Source: Mongoliitalea lutea (GTDB lineage Bacteria; Bacteroidota; Bacteroidia; Cytophagales; Cyclobacteriaceae). Taken from it: 64,000 nt of DNA. Location of the stretch: assembly GCF_014652135.1 (NCBI RefSeq), contig NZ_BMYF01000003.1, forward strand, positions 1 to 64,000, written 5' to 3'. The notes under the pieces are model-generated. The model had not been told where the DNA came from. It did not search any database and was given only the letters and a program-made list of their open reading frames with translations. The first letter of the stretch is position 1, and the number at the start of each line of letters is the position of its first letter. The translations under genes and the position numbers were made by a program. This document shows, piece by piece, positions 17,601 through 24,592 of this stretch.

Positions 17601-18532
17601 TGAGTACAACGGTGGAAGGCCGGGAGCGCTATGCTATCCGTGCCCGCTATGCCCGAGAGTATAGAGACGATCCCGAGGCTTTGAGACGGATTTTAGTAAG
17701 CACACCTACGGGTGCCCAAATTCCTTTAGGTCAGTTAGCGGAAATTAATTATCGTCCAGGTCCAATGATGATCAGGGGAGAGAATACCTTCTTGGTAGGT
17801 TATGTGCTGTTCGATAAGCGAGATGGCTTTGCAGAAGGATCTGTAGTAGATAATGCCAGAGACTACATCCAGCAAAAAATCAATTCAGGTGAATTAGAAG
17901 TTCCGGCAGGAGTTTCTTACACTTTCTCAGGAAGTTATGAAAATCAGATTCGTGCAGAAAAGCGTTTGGCAATCGTAATTCCTTTATGTTTGGCAGTCAT
18001 CTTCCTGATTCTTTACCTCCAATTCCGATCTACCGCTATGGTGTTGATGATTTTCTCTGCAATTGCCATGGCATTTTCTGGAGGTTTTATGATGCTTTGG
18101 CTGTATGGGCAGGATTGGTTCTTTGACTTTAGTTTCTTGGGAACTAACATGCGTGAACTCTTCCAAATGCGCACGTTCAATCTTTCAGTGGCTGTTTGGG
18201 TAGGGTTTATTGCCCTCTTTGGGATTGCTACCGATGATGGTGTCGTGATGGGAACCTATCTCAAGCAAAGTTTTGATAATATAAAACCTGAGAGTGTCGA
18301 AGATGTCCGAAAAGCTGTTTTAGCAGCTGGCCTTAAGCGCGTAAGACCATGCCTGATGACTACCGCAACCACCTTACTAGCCTTATTACCCGTTCTCACC
18401 AGTTCCGGTCGCGGCTCCGACATCATGATCCCCATGGCCATTCCAGCCTTCGGAGGGATGACAGTAGCCTTGATATCCTTGTTTATTGTGCCAGTGTTGT
18501 ATGGGAAGTATAGGGAAATAAAGTTGAAATAA
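14669..18532 (+). CDS. cusA: Heavy-metal RND efflux pump, CusA/CzcA family
   Basis: A 1287-residue inner-membrane proton/metal antiporter of the HME-RND family. CusA-type features: 'AIPDIGENQQIVFTDWMGRS' near residue 50, the TM4 motif 'GIAIAIGTMVDLGIILNENI' (~423-442) with the proton-relay acid, 'GKEFMPALNEGSFLLMP' at the second porter repeat, and 'GKAGRAESPLDPAPMSMYE'. Met-rich periplasmic sequence favours Cu(I)/Ag(I). It is ~240 residues longer than E. coli CusA. One extra segment (~525-640) adds hydrophobic helices before the second periplasmic loop. Another ~60-residue Trp-rich insert lies near 780-860. Its last codons and TAA (18515-18532) are two units of the GAAATAA array that continues downstream. 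Confidence 0.9.
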   Translation: MLNTIIKFFLENKLITVIFLLLVIGWGIVTAPFNWNTGFLPNDPVPVDAIPDIGENQQIVFTDWMGRSPQDVEDQITYPLTTSLLGMPGVKSIRSTSMFGFSSIYIIFEDDIEFYWSRSRILEKLNSLPAGLLPEGVQPKLGPDATGLGQVYFYTLEGRDEEGNPAGGWDLHELRSIQDYYVRYGLAGAEGVSEVASIGGHVKEYQVDLDPVAMKAHNVSMMQVMNAVKQSNLDIGANTMEINQVEFIVRGLGYVKSLEDIEMAVVKMSNNVPLRVKDIAKVTIGPASRAERAILDKGGAEAVGGVVVARYGDNPLVVIDAIKQKLEEISPGLPSKTLEDGTISKVTIVPFYDRSGLIKETLQTLNEAISLQILITIIVIMVMVYNLRASLLISALLPLAVLMCFIMMKYVGVDANIVALSGIAIAIGTMVDLGIILNENILRHLEDSDGKKTKLQLIYEATTEVSSAILTAVMTTIVSFLPVFTLQAAEGKLFGPLAYTKTFALIAALIFTLVFMPAFAHWVFGAKVKSKNYKTLLNSLMAVAGVVLLFYYPWAGWVMLAFAINHLVHHFLPRETAEGKYKNQLSMLIAVVAVSVLLAIEWRPLGLTQSVFVNFLFIGLVVGLVLGVFALFIRYYAQLLNWCLAHARVFLVIPVTIILLALNIWLGFGKIFGFVATGFDRVGVNIRTNSVWSGLTHAFPGMGKEFMPALNEGSFLLMPTSMPHSGVEANMQIVKQLDMLVQAIPEVEMVVGKAGRAESPLDPAPMSMYENIINYKTEYLQDENARKLRFKVDQEGNYMIQVNGKDWWYDRQDGAIWDDEKTYMEESQRRSVARNITKYLVSDEKRGQYFRQWRDEIRTPDDIWDEIQVRTSNLPGVTSAPKLQPIETRLVMLQTGMRAPMGMKVYGPNLETIEDFSLKLESVLKEVPSVKAEAVFADRSLGKPYLEIDLDRTQLGRFGLNVADVQEFIEVAIGGMTLSTTVEGRERYAIRARYAREYRDDPEALRRILVSTPTGAQIPLGQLAEINYRPGPMMIRGENTFLVGYVLFDKRDGFAEGSVVDNARDYIQQKINSGELEVPAGVSYTFSGSYENQIRAEKRLAIVIPLCLAVIFLILYLQFRSTAMVLMIFSAIAMAFSGGFMMLWLYGQDWFFDFSFLGTNMRELFQMRTFNLSVAVWVGFIALFGIATDDGVVMGTYLKQSFDNIKPESVEDVRKAVLAAGLKRVRPCLMTTATTLLALLPVLTSSGRGSDIMIPMAIPAFGGMTVALISLFIVPVLYGKYREIKLK

Positions 18533-18619
18533 GCTGGCGCGAAATAAGGTTGAAATAGGCCTCTACTTATGTTAGACAGATTCTGCGAAATAGGATAGAG
18601 CGAAATAAAATTGAAATAA
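18515..18619 (+). repeat. Left GAAATAA heptamer array
   Basis: GAAATA(A/G) occurs at 18515, 18526, 18541, 18552, 18587, 18602 and 18613, spaced mainly 11 bp (some 15), with TT or GGTT spacers. The first two units form the end of the cusA coding sequence. GAAATAAGGTTGAAATA (18541-18557) has an exact inverted partner at 19174-19190. Confidence 0.85.
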
Positions 18620-18634
18620 AAAATACAAGAAATT

Positions 18635-19036
18635 ATGGAGGATAAGAAGAAATATATACCCTTGAAAGACTTGGAAATTTATCAATTATCCAGGAAGCTT
18701 TCGGCAATTGCATGGACGATTTATTCTCGATTGAATTTTCATGAAAAGAAATCTTGGGGAAATCAGATGTTGGAGTCAATCGACTCTGTTGGAGCTAATA
18801 TAGCAGAAGGGTACGGTAGATTTCATTATTTGGAAAAGGTTCAGTTCTACTTCTATTCAAGAGCTTCATTAGCTGAAGGAAAAGAGCACTGGTTGGATTT
18901 AGGCCATGAAAGAGGTTTAGTAACCCTCGAAGAATGGGAAGAAATCTGCTCCATACATTATCCTCTTCAAGTTAAATTAAACAACACCATCTCCAAAACC
19001 TATGAAGCCAAGAAGGGAGGTAAAAATGAAAAGTAA
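18635..19036 (+). CDS. Four helix bundle protein (23S rRNA intervening-sequence family)
   Basis: A 133-residue protein of the S23/IVP four-helix-bundle family. Visible signatures are 'KDLEIYQLSRKLS', 'NQMLESIDSVGANIAEGYGR' (the conserved Ser-hydrophobic-NIAEG turn), 'YFYSRASLAEGKEHWLDLGH' and a final amphipathic helix. Family members occur in rRNA intervening sequences, as stand-alone genes, and as the related Avd protein of diversity-generating retroelements, where the bundle binds nucleic acid. The role of stand-alone copies is unknown. It is flanked on both sides by inverted GAAATAA/TTATTTC arrays. Its last 11 bases overlap the channel gene, whose ribosome-binding site lies inside it. Confidence 0.9.
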   Translation: MEDKKKYIPLKDLEIYQLSRKLSAIAWTIYSRLNFHEKKSWGNQMLESIDSVGANIAEGYGRFHYLEKVQFYFYSRASLAEGKEHWLDLGHERGLVTLEEWEEICSIHYPLQVKLNNTISKTYEAKKGGKNEK

Positions 19037-20678
19037 TAAATTTCAATACTTGTATGATCTAAAAAATAGCCTTGGGAGGAACTCAAATATCAAATTCTTT
19101 CTAAAAGGTCAGCATCTACTTGTGAACTTTACTATTGGAATAAGAAGGTTGATCCTGCGACCTATTTCACCTTTATTTCAACCTTATTTCTATTTATTTC
19201 ACTTAAAACCCAATCTATCCTCCCTTAAGAAAACCATCTGTCTATGTATTATTTCCACCTTATTTCCACCTTATTTCACCTTATTTCCTTTACACGCTCA
19301 AACCTTAAATGACTACCTAGACCTAGCCTCCGAAAATAATCCATCTCTACAAGCTTCTTTCCGTCAATACCAAGCTTCTTTGGAGAAGACGAATCAGGTG
19401 AGTTTGGAGAACCCTCAGTTAAACATTGGGGTGTTTACGAGACCGATGGAGTTGTTGATGGGGAATCAGCGTGGGGAGCTGTCGGTGATGCAGATGTTTC
19501 CATGGTTTGGAATGCTTAAAACGCAAAAGGATGAGGCAACGCTGATGGCGGAGGCGAGGTATGAGGAGTTTAGACAGCAGCGAAATGTCTTGCTCTATCA
19601 GGTGAAGGAAACCTACTTCCAATTGCAGCAATTAGAAAATACGATTGCCATTACCAAGGCTAATCTGGAGATTTTGAAGTCTTTGGAGGAATTGGCCATT
19701 ATTCGTTATCAGGGAGGAAATACCGCTGATGCCGTGTCTTCTGTGTCAACTGCTGTAAGACGCCCAACTAGAGGGGCTCAAAATGCAAGTGATGATGGCA
19801 TGGGTATGGGAGGAAGTACTGCTTCCGGTGCCCCTGCTATGGGACAGTCCTCCAGTTCATCATCGGCTATGTCGAGTATGGGCTCTGCTGGAGGTTCGGG
19901 TAAACTCACGGATGTACTTCGCTTGCAGGTGCAGATCAAAGCTTTGGAGTCAGATTTACAGCAATTGGAAGTGGATAAAAGACCTTTGCAAGTTCGCTTC
20001 AATCAATTGCTTGGAAGAGATAAAAATGAATGGATAGCACTTGATAGCCAATTGGAGAGCCAAAAAGCCTATGGATGGGAAGTAGAAATGCTAGAGCAAC
20101 TATTGCTTTCCAATCCAATGTTATTGATGCTGGAAAAGGAAGGTTTGGCCTATCAAAAACAAGCGGAAATGGCCAAACTGGAAGGTAGACCTATGGTAGG
20201 ACTTGGGTTGAATTACATGGTTTTCTCCTTTAGACCAGAATCAGGAATGGTTGGACACCAAGACGATATGTTTTATATGCCTGCCGGTATGGGAAACAAT
20301 ATGGTCATGGGAATGGCTACAGTATCCTTACCTATTTACCGTAAGAAGTATAAAGCCATGCAGGCTGAATCCAAACTATACTGGGAAGCCAATGAGCGTC
20401 AAAAGGAGGATTTACAACGCAACCTGGAAACCGAGTTTGAAACAATCCTTGCCTCCATCAAAGATGCTGACCGCAAAGTCCGTCTCTTGGAAGAACAAAT
20501 CGAACTGACGGAGCAAACGCTGGAACTATCTGTCACAGCATATGCTACCGAAGGTAGTTCCTTCGAAGAAATCTTATCTATTCAGCGGGAGTTACTAGAC
20601 TTTCGGTTGAATCTTCTGAATACGAAAATTGATCGAGAAATTCAGTTTGCACGGGTAGAAACGTTGGTGGGGATTTGA
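19026..20678 (+). CDS. cusC: TolC-like outer-membrane channel of metal efflux system
   Basis: An outer-membrane efflux protein (OEP family). The recognisable mature part starts at 'AQTLNDYLDLASENNPSLQA', followed by two coiled-coil repeats typical of TolC. The chosen start, ATG 19026, is 7 bp after AAGGGAGG, an unusually good ribosome-binding site for this phylum, and overlaps the four-helix gene. This gives ~88 residues ahead of the mature protein, much longer than a normal signal peptide. The hydrophobic stretch just before cleavage (STLFPPYFTLFPLHAQ) is translated from the right TTATTTC array. A Gly/Ser/Met-rich loop (~250-290) is unusual and may contact metal. Confidence 0.85.
   Translation: MKSNKFQYLYDLKNSLGRNSNIKFFLKGQHLLVNFTIGIRRLILRPISPLFQPYFYLFHLKPNLSSLKKTICLCIISTLFPPYFTLFPLHAQTLNDYLDLASENNPSLQASFRQYQASLEKTNQVSLENPQLNIGVFTRPMELLMGNQRGELSVMQMFPWFGMLKTQKDEATLMAEARYEEFRQQRNVLLYQVKETYFQLQQLENTIAITKANLEILKSLEELAIIRYQGGNTADAVSSVSTAVRRPTRGAQNASDDGMGMGGSTASGAPAMGQSSSSSSAMSSMGSAGGSGKLTDVLRLQVQIKALESDLQQLEVDKRPLQVRFNQLLGRDKNEWIALDSQLESQKAYGWEVEMLEQLLLSNPMLLMLEKEGLAYQKQAEMAKLEGRPMVGLGLNYMVFSFRPESGMVGHQDDMFYMPAGMGNNMVMGMATVSLPIYRKKYKAMQAESKLYWEANERQKEDLQRNLETEFETILASIKDADRKVRLLEEQIELTEQTLELSVTAYATEGSSFEEILSIQRELLDFRLNLLNTKIDREIQFARVETLVGI
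19163..19287 (-). repeat. Right heptamer array, inverted
   Basis: TATTTC/TTATTTC units occur at 19163, 19173, 19184, 19194 and then 19249, 19260, 19271 and 19281, about every 10-11 bp, in opposite orientation to the left array. The array lies wholly inside the N-terminal coding part of the channel gene. Confidence 0.85.
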
Positions 20679-20911
20679 TTTGATATTTATTGATATTAGA
20701 TACTGATAGATATTATCAAGGAAATATCCCAATATCCAATATCCCAATATCTAATGTTATTTTCTCGCAACGACAGCAAAGGAAATACGCAACGACCGCC
20801 AAGATTACCGTAGCGCTCGTTGCGAAACCCGTAGCGACCTTTGCGTGAACCCCAATACCGAATCGTCTTTCAACAAAAGTCTAAGTCTTATCTCTTGTCT
20901 CTAAAAATACT
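20679..20911. other. Intergenic spacer with word-like repeats
   Basis: 233 bp between channel and adaptor genes with no ORF of note. It contains reiterated TGATAT/CCAATATC words (20685-20755) and a CGCAACGACnGCnAAG-type repeat with an inverted form (20767-20845). The same kind of sequence occurs at other gaps in the window. Confidence 0.5.
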
Positions 20912-23197
20912 ATGAAAAACAACAAAAATATATTCATCATCATCCTAGGCTGCTTGTTTTTCGGTGGTCTAGCGGGTTGGTTGATCCGTGGGAATGACGA
21001 CCATCCTGATCACGAACACTTCCATGTAGCGGAAGATGGGACCATCTATACCTGTTCCATGCACCCACAGATTAGGCAGGATGAACCTGGAATGTGTCCG
21101 CTTTGTGGAATGGCCTTAACTCCGCTTGCGAGTGGATCGGGAAATAATAGTCCTTTTGTGCTGGAAATGACACCTGAAGCGGTTGCACTTTCCAATGTAC
21201 AACTCACCCGAGTGAAGGCCGGATCAGGGACTGGCAAAGTGAACTTGACCGGTAAAATCCAAACCAACGAACAGCGTGTCAAAAGCCTGACTGCCAATTT
21301 TGGGGGTAGGGTAGACCAATTGTTTGTCAATTTTACGGGGCAAGAAGTGAGAAGAGGGGAGAAGCTGGCAACGCTTTACTCTCCAGAGTTAGTGAATGCT
21401 CAAAAAGAATTGCTGGAAACAGCCAAAATTAAGGAGCGTCAACCAGCCTTGTACCAAGCTGCCAAAGAAAAATTGAGGCTTTGGAAAATATCCGATGAGC
21501 AAATCAGTAGAATTGAAAGTTCGGGTCAGATTCAAACACAGTTTGATGTTTACGCAGATGTGTCTGGAGTCGTGATGGCAAGGAATGTTTCTGTTGGAGA
21601 TTTTGTGAACAGAGGATCGGTGATGTTTGAAATTGTGGATTTGAGTTCGGTATGGGTGATTTTGGATGCTTATGAGTCCGATTTGGGAGCGATCAGAAAA
21701 GGAGATGAGTTGAGTTTCCAAGTTGCTGCTTACCCTGGAAAATCCTTCTCGGGGAAAGTGACCTATATTGATCCGGTCTTGAATCCAGATACCCGTACGG
21801 TGGGAATCAGAGCAGAAGCGGCCAATAGAAACTTTGAGTTGAAGCCAGAGATGTTTGTTTCGGCTACCATTGCAGCTGCTCAGGCAGCACAGACAGGTTT
21901 GATGATTCCGAAATCAGCCATTCTTTGGACAGGTCCACGTTCAGTTGTCTATGTACAAGTAGGGAACCGTGAAGCTCCGGCATTTGAGATGAGAGAGATT
22001 GAATTGGGGCCACGAGTAGGAGATGATTATTTGGTGTTTTCAGGAGTAGAAGAAGGGGAGCAAGTGGTGAGTAATGGGGTTTTTGCCATCGATGCAGCCG
22101 CTCAACTCAGTGGCAATTACAGTATGATGTTACGTCCGCAGGTGAAGACGCTGGAAGTTTCGGAAGCGTTTAAGAAGCAGTTGACTGCGCTTATCCAGAG
22201 CTACTTACCGATCAAAGATGGTTTGGTAGCCAGTAACGCTCAAGCCACTCAGCAGGCAATTAATCCTGCCAAAGCCAATTTGACAAAAGTGGATGCCTCC
22301 TTATTGGAGGGCAAAGCAGGAGAAATCTGGAATAAATTGGTAAGTCCTATCCGTAGCAGTTTAGATAAAATTGCTGCCACAAGCAATGTGGAAGAGCAAC
22401 GAAAGCAATTCGAAATTTTATCGGATAACTTGATTGATGCGGTGGAGTATTTTGGGGTAGTGGATAATACTATTTACCGTCAATACTGCCCGATGGCCTT
22501 CAAGGACCAAGGCGCTTATTGGTTGAGTGGAGAAAAAGAAATCCGTAATCCGTATTTTGGTGATATGATGTTGACTTGCGGGGAGGTTAAAGAAACGTAT
22601 CAGCCAGGTAAGCGGGTAGCTGCAACAGGTGGTACATCGGAGGGGAAAGCTGCCCCTACATCTGCAAACGCCCATGATCATTCTGCTCATGGAGCTCATA
22701 ACCACAGTGCGCACGATCATAGTGCTCATGCAGGACCATCTGCTTCTAAGAGTCCACGAACAGCGGCCATGGCCAATATTGGAAAGAATCATGTGCATGT
22801 GGATTATGCCGCTCCGAGTGTACGAGGAAGAGAGATTTTTGGAGGATTGGTAGGCTATGGGGATGTGTGGGTTACAGGAGCCCATATGGCTACGAATATT
22901 TCCTTCAATCAGGATTTGGAAATAGGAGGGAAGCGTATTCCCGCCGGCAAATATGCTCTTTTTACTATTCCCCGTGCGGACAAATGGACCTTGATTCTCA
23001 ATAAGAACTTCAATCAACATTTGGCCGATGATTACGATGAAAAAGAGGATGTGGCCCGTTGGGAAATTACACCTGTGGTATTGAAAGAGTCTGTCGAAAA
23101 ATTGACATTTAAAGTGATCTCTACCAAAGGAAATGAAGGAAAACTTCGTTTTGCATGGAGCGATCGTTCATTTGAAGTGCCCTTAAAAAGCTTATAA
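20912..23197 (+). CDS. cusB: RND periplasmic adaptor with HMBD, DUF3347 and DUF2911 domains
   Basis: A 761-residue membrane-fusion protein of the metal efflux pump. An N-terminal anchor lies at residues 6-26. A heavy-metal-binding domain at ~46-72 shows 'YTCSMHPQI' and 'PLCGMALTPL'. The adaptor hairpin, barrel and membrane-proximal domains span ~80-410. A DUF3347 domain spans ~425-575 and ends near 'QYCPMAFKDQGAYWLS'. A His-rich linker with seven His lies at ~586-606. A DUF2911 domain spans ~622-761 ('HVHVDYAAPSVRGREIFGG'). Standard CusB proteins are ~400-450 residues. DUF3347 fusions are known in Bacteroidota, but DUF2911 at the end is less usual. It should link pump and channel and hand over metal. 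Confidence 0.9.
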   Translation: MKNNKNIFIIILGCLFFGGLAGWLIRGNDDHPDHEHFHVAEDGTIYTCSMHPQIRQDEPGMCPLCGMALTPLASGSGNNSPFVLEMTPEAVALSNVQLTRVKAGSGTGKVNLTGKIQTNEQRVKSLTANFGGRVDQLFVNFTGQEVRRGEKLATLYSPELVNAQKELLETAKIKERQPALYQAAKEKLRLWKISDEQISRIESSGQIQTQFDVYADVSGVVMARNVSVGDFVNRGSVMFEIVDLSSVWVILDAYESDLGAIRKGDELSFQVAAYPGKSFSGKVTYIDPVLNPDTRTVGIRAEAANRNFELKPEMFVSATIAAAQAAQTGLMIPKSAILWTGPRSVVYVQVGNREAPAFEMREIELGPRVGDDYLVFSGVEEGEQVVSNGVFAIDAAAQLSGNYSMMLRPQVKTLEVSEAFKKQLTALIQSYLPIKDGLVASNAQATQQAINPAKANLTKVDASLLEGKAGEIWNKLVSPIRSSLDKIAATSNVEEQRKQFEILSDNLIDAVEYFGVVDNTIYRQYCPMAFKDQGAYWLSGEKEIRNPYFGDMMLTCGEVKETYQPGKRVAATGGTSEGKAAPTSANAHDHSAHGAHNHSAHDHSAHAGPSASKSPRTAAMANIGKNHVHVDYAAPSVRGREIFGGLVGYGDVWVTGAHMATNISFNQDLEIGGKRIPAGKYALFTIPRADKWTLILNKNFNQHLADDYDEKEDVARWEITPVVLKESVEKLTFKVISTKGNEGKLRFAWSDRSFEVPLKSL

Positions 23198-23201
23198 ACC
23201 G

Positions 23202-23807
23202 ATGACATTATCTCACCCACTTAATCGAACAACTTTTGGTAATCCTAACGACGAAGGAAATTTGATGACACTTGCTGAGGCTGAACTATTACTCAATACT
23301 TGGGTGAAAAACGAAAAGCTGGTTTTCCACATGCAGCAGGTAGGGCATTTAATGAAATCTTACGCAGAGGTGAAAGGTTACGATGCATATACCCAACGGC
23401 TTTGGCATTTGTCTGGGCTGTTGCATGATGCGGACTGGGATCAGTGGCCGGATGATCATTGCAGAAAAATCATCGAAGAGCTGGAAGCAAGAAATCAGGA
23501 TCCACGCATGATCAAGGCAATTGCCTCTCATGGTCCTCGGTATTTCGGAGTTGACCCAGATTCAGAAATGGACAAAATGCTATATGCCTTCGATGAGTTA
23601 TCAGGTTTTGTACATGCTTACTCCTTGATGCGTCCACAAGGGTATGAGGGGATTGAAATCAAAGGTTTCAAAAAGCGATTGAAAGATAAAAGTTTTGCCG
23701 CTCAGGTCAGCAGAGAAGATATTACCGATGCCTCTCAACGAGCAGGAATAACAGTAGAGGAGTTGATTCAGTTTGTGATTGATAATCAGTTGAGGGGGGT
23801 GGTTTAA
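23202..23807 (+). CDS. HD-domain hydrolase-like protein
   Basis: A 201-residue protein with a compact HD phosphohydrolase domain. The first His is in 'LVFHMQQVGHLM', the HD pair in 'LSGLLHDADWDQWPDDH', and a further His in 'IASHGPRYFG'. It starts 4 bp after the adaptor stop, so it is probably co-transcribed, although a link with metal efflux is not obvious. A second ATG at 23265 ('MTLAEAELLL') would trim 21 residues. The stop meets the convergent PIN gene with a 4-bp overlap. Confidence 0.8.
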   Translation: MTLSHPLNRTTFGNPNDEGNLMTLAEAELLLNTWVKNEKLVFHMQQVGHLMKSYAEVKGYDAYTQRLWHLSGLLHDADWDQWPDDHCRKIIEELEARNQDPRMIKAIASHGPRYFGVDPDSEMDKMLYAFDELSGFVHAYSLMRPQGYEGIEIKGFKKRLKDKSFAAQVSREDITDASQRAGITVEELIQFVIDNQLRGVV

Positions 23808-24220
23808 AAGAGTTTTAAAAAATCTATAGGACTATATACTGGTAAAGACTTTACTGCAAACTTATAGTCATGTATATTTCTGGTAATAAAGAAGTCAGCT
23901 CCGTAATTTAAAGCTGTATAATATTGTAGTGCATCTTCTTTATCCTTGAATTCAGAGTTTAAGGCGTCCTTTAATGATGTTTTCCCCCCGGAAATAATTT
24001 TACATGAAGACGAGAAATCATTTAATAAATTTTTAGCATCATTTAGTTTGTAGATTTCGAAACTTAAGTAAAACAAGTTTCCTAAACTGCTTTCTCCGAT
24101 TAACAGGACTATTTTGTTTTGAAGAAAAAGGTCAATAAGCTTAATAGATGTTTCATAGTAAGGCATTCTTTTGGATATAATGTCAAAAGCAACATCTGTA
24201 TCAAGATAAATTTCAGGCAT
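23804..24220 (-). CDS. PIN-domain toxin
   Basis: A 138-residue PIN nuclease. ATG 24220 is chosen because it gives the standard opening 'MPEIYLDTDVAFDIISKR' with the first acidic residues. Further acids are in 'FKDKEDALQYYTAL' and the C-terminal 'FFITRNIHDYKF'. PIN toxins are Mg-dependent RNases. The start lies inside the end of the antitoxin gene (8-bp overlap), so the two are translationally coupled. Confidence 0.85.
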   Translation of the reverse strand: MPEIYLDTDVAFDIISKRMPYYETSIKLIDLFLQNKIVLLIGESSLGNLFYLSFEIYKLNDAKNLLNDFSSSCKIISGGKTSLKDALNSEFKDKEDALQYYTALNYGADFFITRNIHDYKFAVKSLPVYSPIDFLKLF

Positions 24221-24464
24221 ATTTATTTCGGATAAATTCCTCAATTAACTCTTTGTCTGGTTTTGTTTCGAGAGTAGGTGCATTCTCTAATCTAGCCAAT
24301 AATCTTTCAGCAGAACGTTGTTCTTCTGTTTGGATGGACGTTTCTGTCGAACCTTCAAAAATTTCCTCAATCATTTTTGAAAGGGATATTCCTCTGGCCT
24401 TTGCTTTCTTTTTAGCAGAGTCAATTACACTTTTCTTTATGGTTAATGTTAGCTTTGTTTTCAT
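24213..24464 (-). CDS. Antitoxin of PIN toxin (DUF6364-like, ribbon-helix-helix)
   Basis: An 83-residue protein preceding the PIN toxin. 'MKTKLTLTIKKSVIDSAKKK' followed by 'ARGISLSKMIEEIFEG' is a ribbon-helix-helix/DUF6364-type DNA-binding region. The acidic C-terminal half ('TKPDKELIEEFIRNKYA') would wrap the toxin. Autorepression through the inverted repeat just upstream is likely. Confidence 0.85.
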   Translation of the reverse strand: MKTKLTLTIKKSVIDSAKKKAKARGISLSKMIEEIFEGSTETSIQTEEQRSAERLLARLENAPTLETKPDKELIEEFIRNKYA

Positions 24465-24466
24465 TT

Positions 24467-24496
24467 TTACACGTGTTTTTTCAAATATACGTGTAA
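24467..24496 (-). promoter_or_regulatory. Operator-like inverted repeat upstream of antitoxin
   Basis: TTACACGT (24467-24474) and ACGTGTAA (24489-24496) form a perfect inverted repeat with 22-bp centre spacing, two helical turns, immediately before the antitoxin ATG. This fits cooperative binding of two ribbon-helix-helix dimers. Confidence 0.6.
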
Positions 24497-24526
24497 TTAA
24501 ACAATTTCACAACTACTTTACCTTTT

Positions 24527-24556
24527 AAAAAAAGCCCAATAAAATCTTATTGGGCT
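24527..24556 (-). terminator. Terminator of kbl
   Basis: A perfect 10-bp stem AGCCCAATAA (24533-24542) / TTATTGGGCT (24547-24556). On the minus strand it is followed by a run of T, placed 37 bp after the Kbl stop. Confidence 0.9.
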
Positions 24557-24592
24557 CATTCATTTTTTATTATAGAGGTTATCCTTTTTGAT

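Larger units (their letters stand above)
18515..19287. mobile_element. Putative four-helix-bundle element with inverted heptamer arrays
   Basis: A 773-bp unit. The left array is GAAATAA-oriented, the gene for a 23S-rRNA-intervening-sequence-type four-helix bundle protein sits in the middle, and the right array is in the opposite orientation (TTATTTC). It separates the pump gene from its outer-membrane partner in an otherwise coherent efflux operon. The symmetry and the perfect 17-bp inverted repeat suggest an inserted unit or an RNA-folding unit. No transposase or target-site duplication is seen. Confidence 0.5.

Noticed and set aside
18515-18619. CRISPR array
   Set aside because: Units are 7 bp at 11-bp spacing with no unique spacers of CRISPR length and no cas genes.
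18635-19036. Accessory (Avd) gene of a diversity-generating retroelement
   Set aside because: Fold family is related, but no reverse transcriptase, template repeat or variable repeat is in the neighbourhood.
22418-23020. 200-codon open frame on the minus strand inside the adaptor gene
   Set aside because: It is antisense to strongly conserved DUF3347/DUF2911 coding sequence. Its own translation has no domain features.
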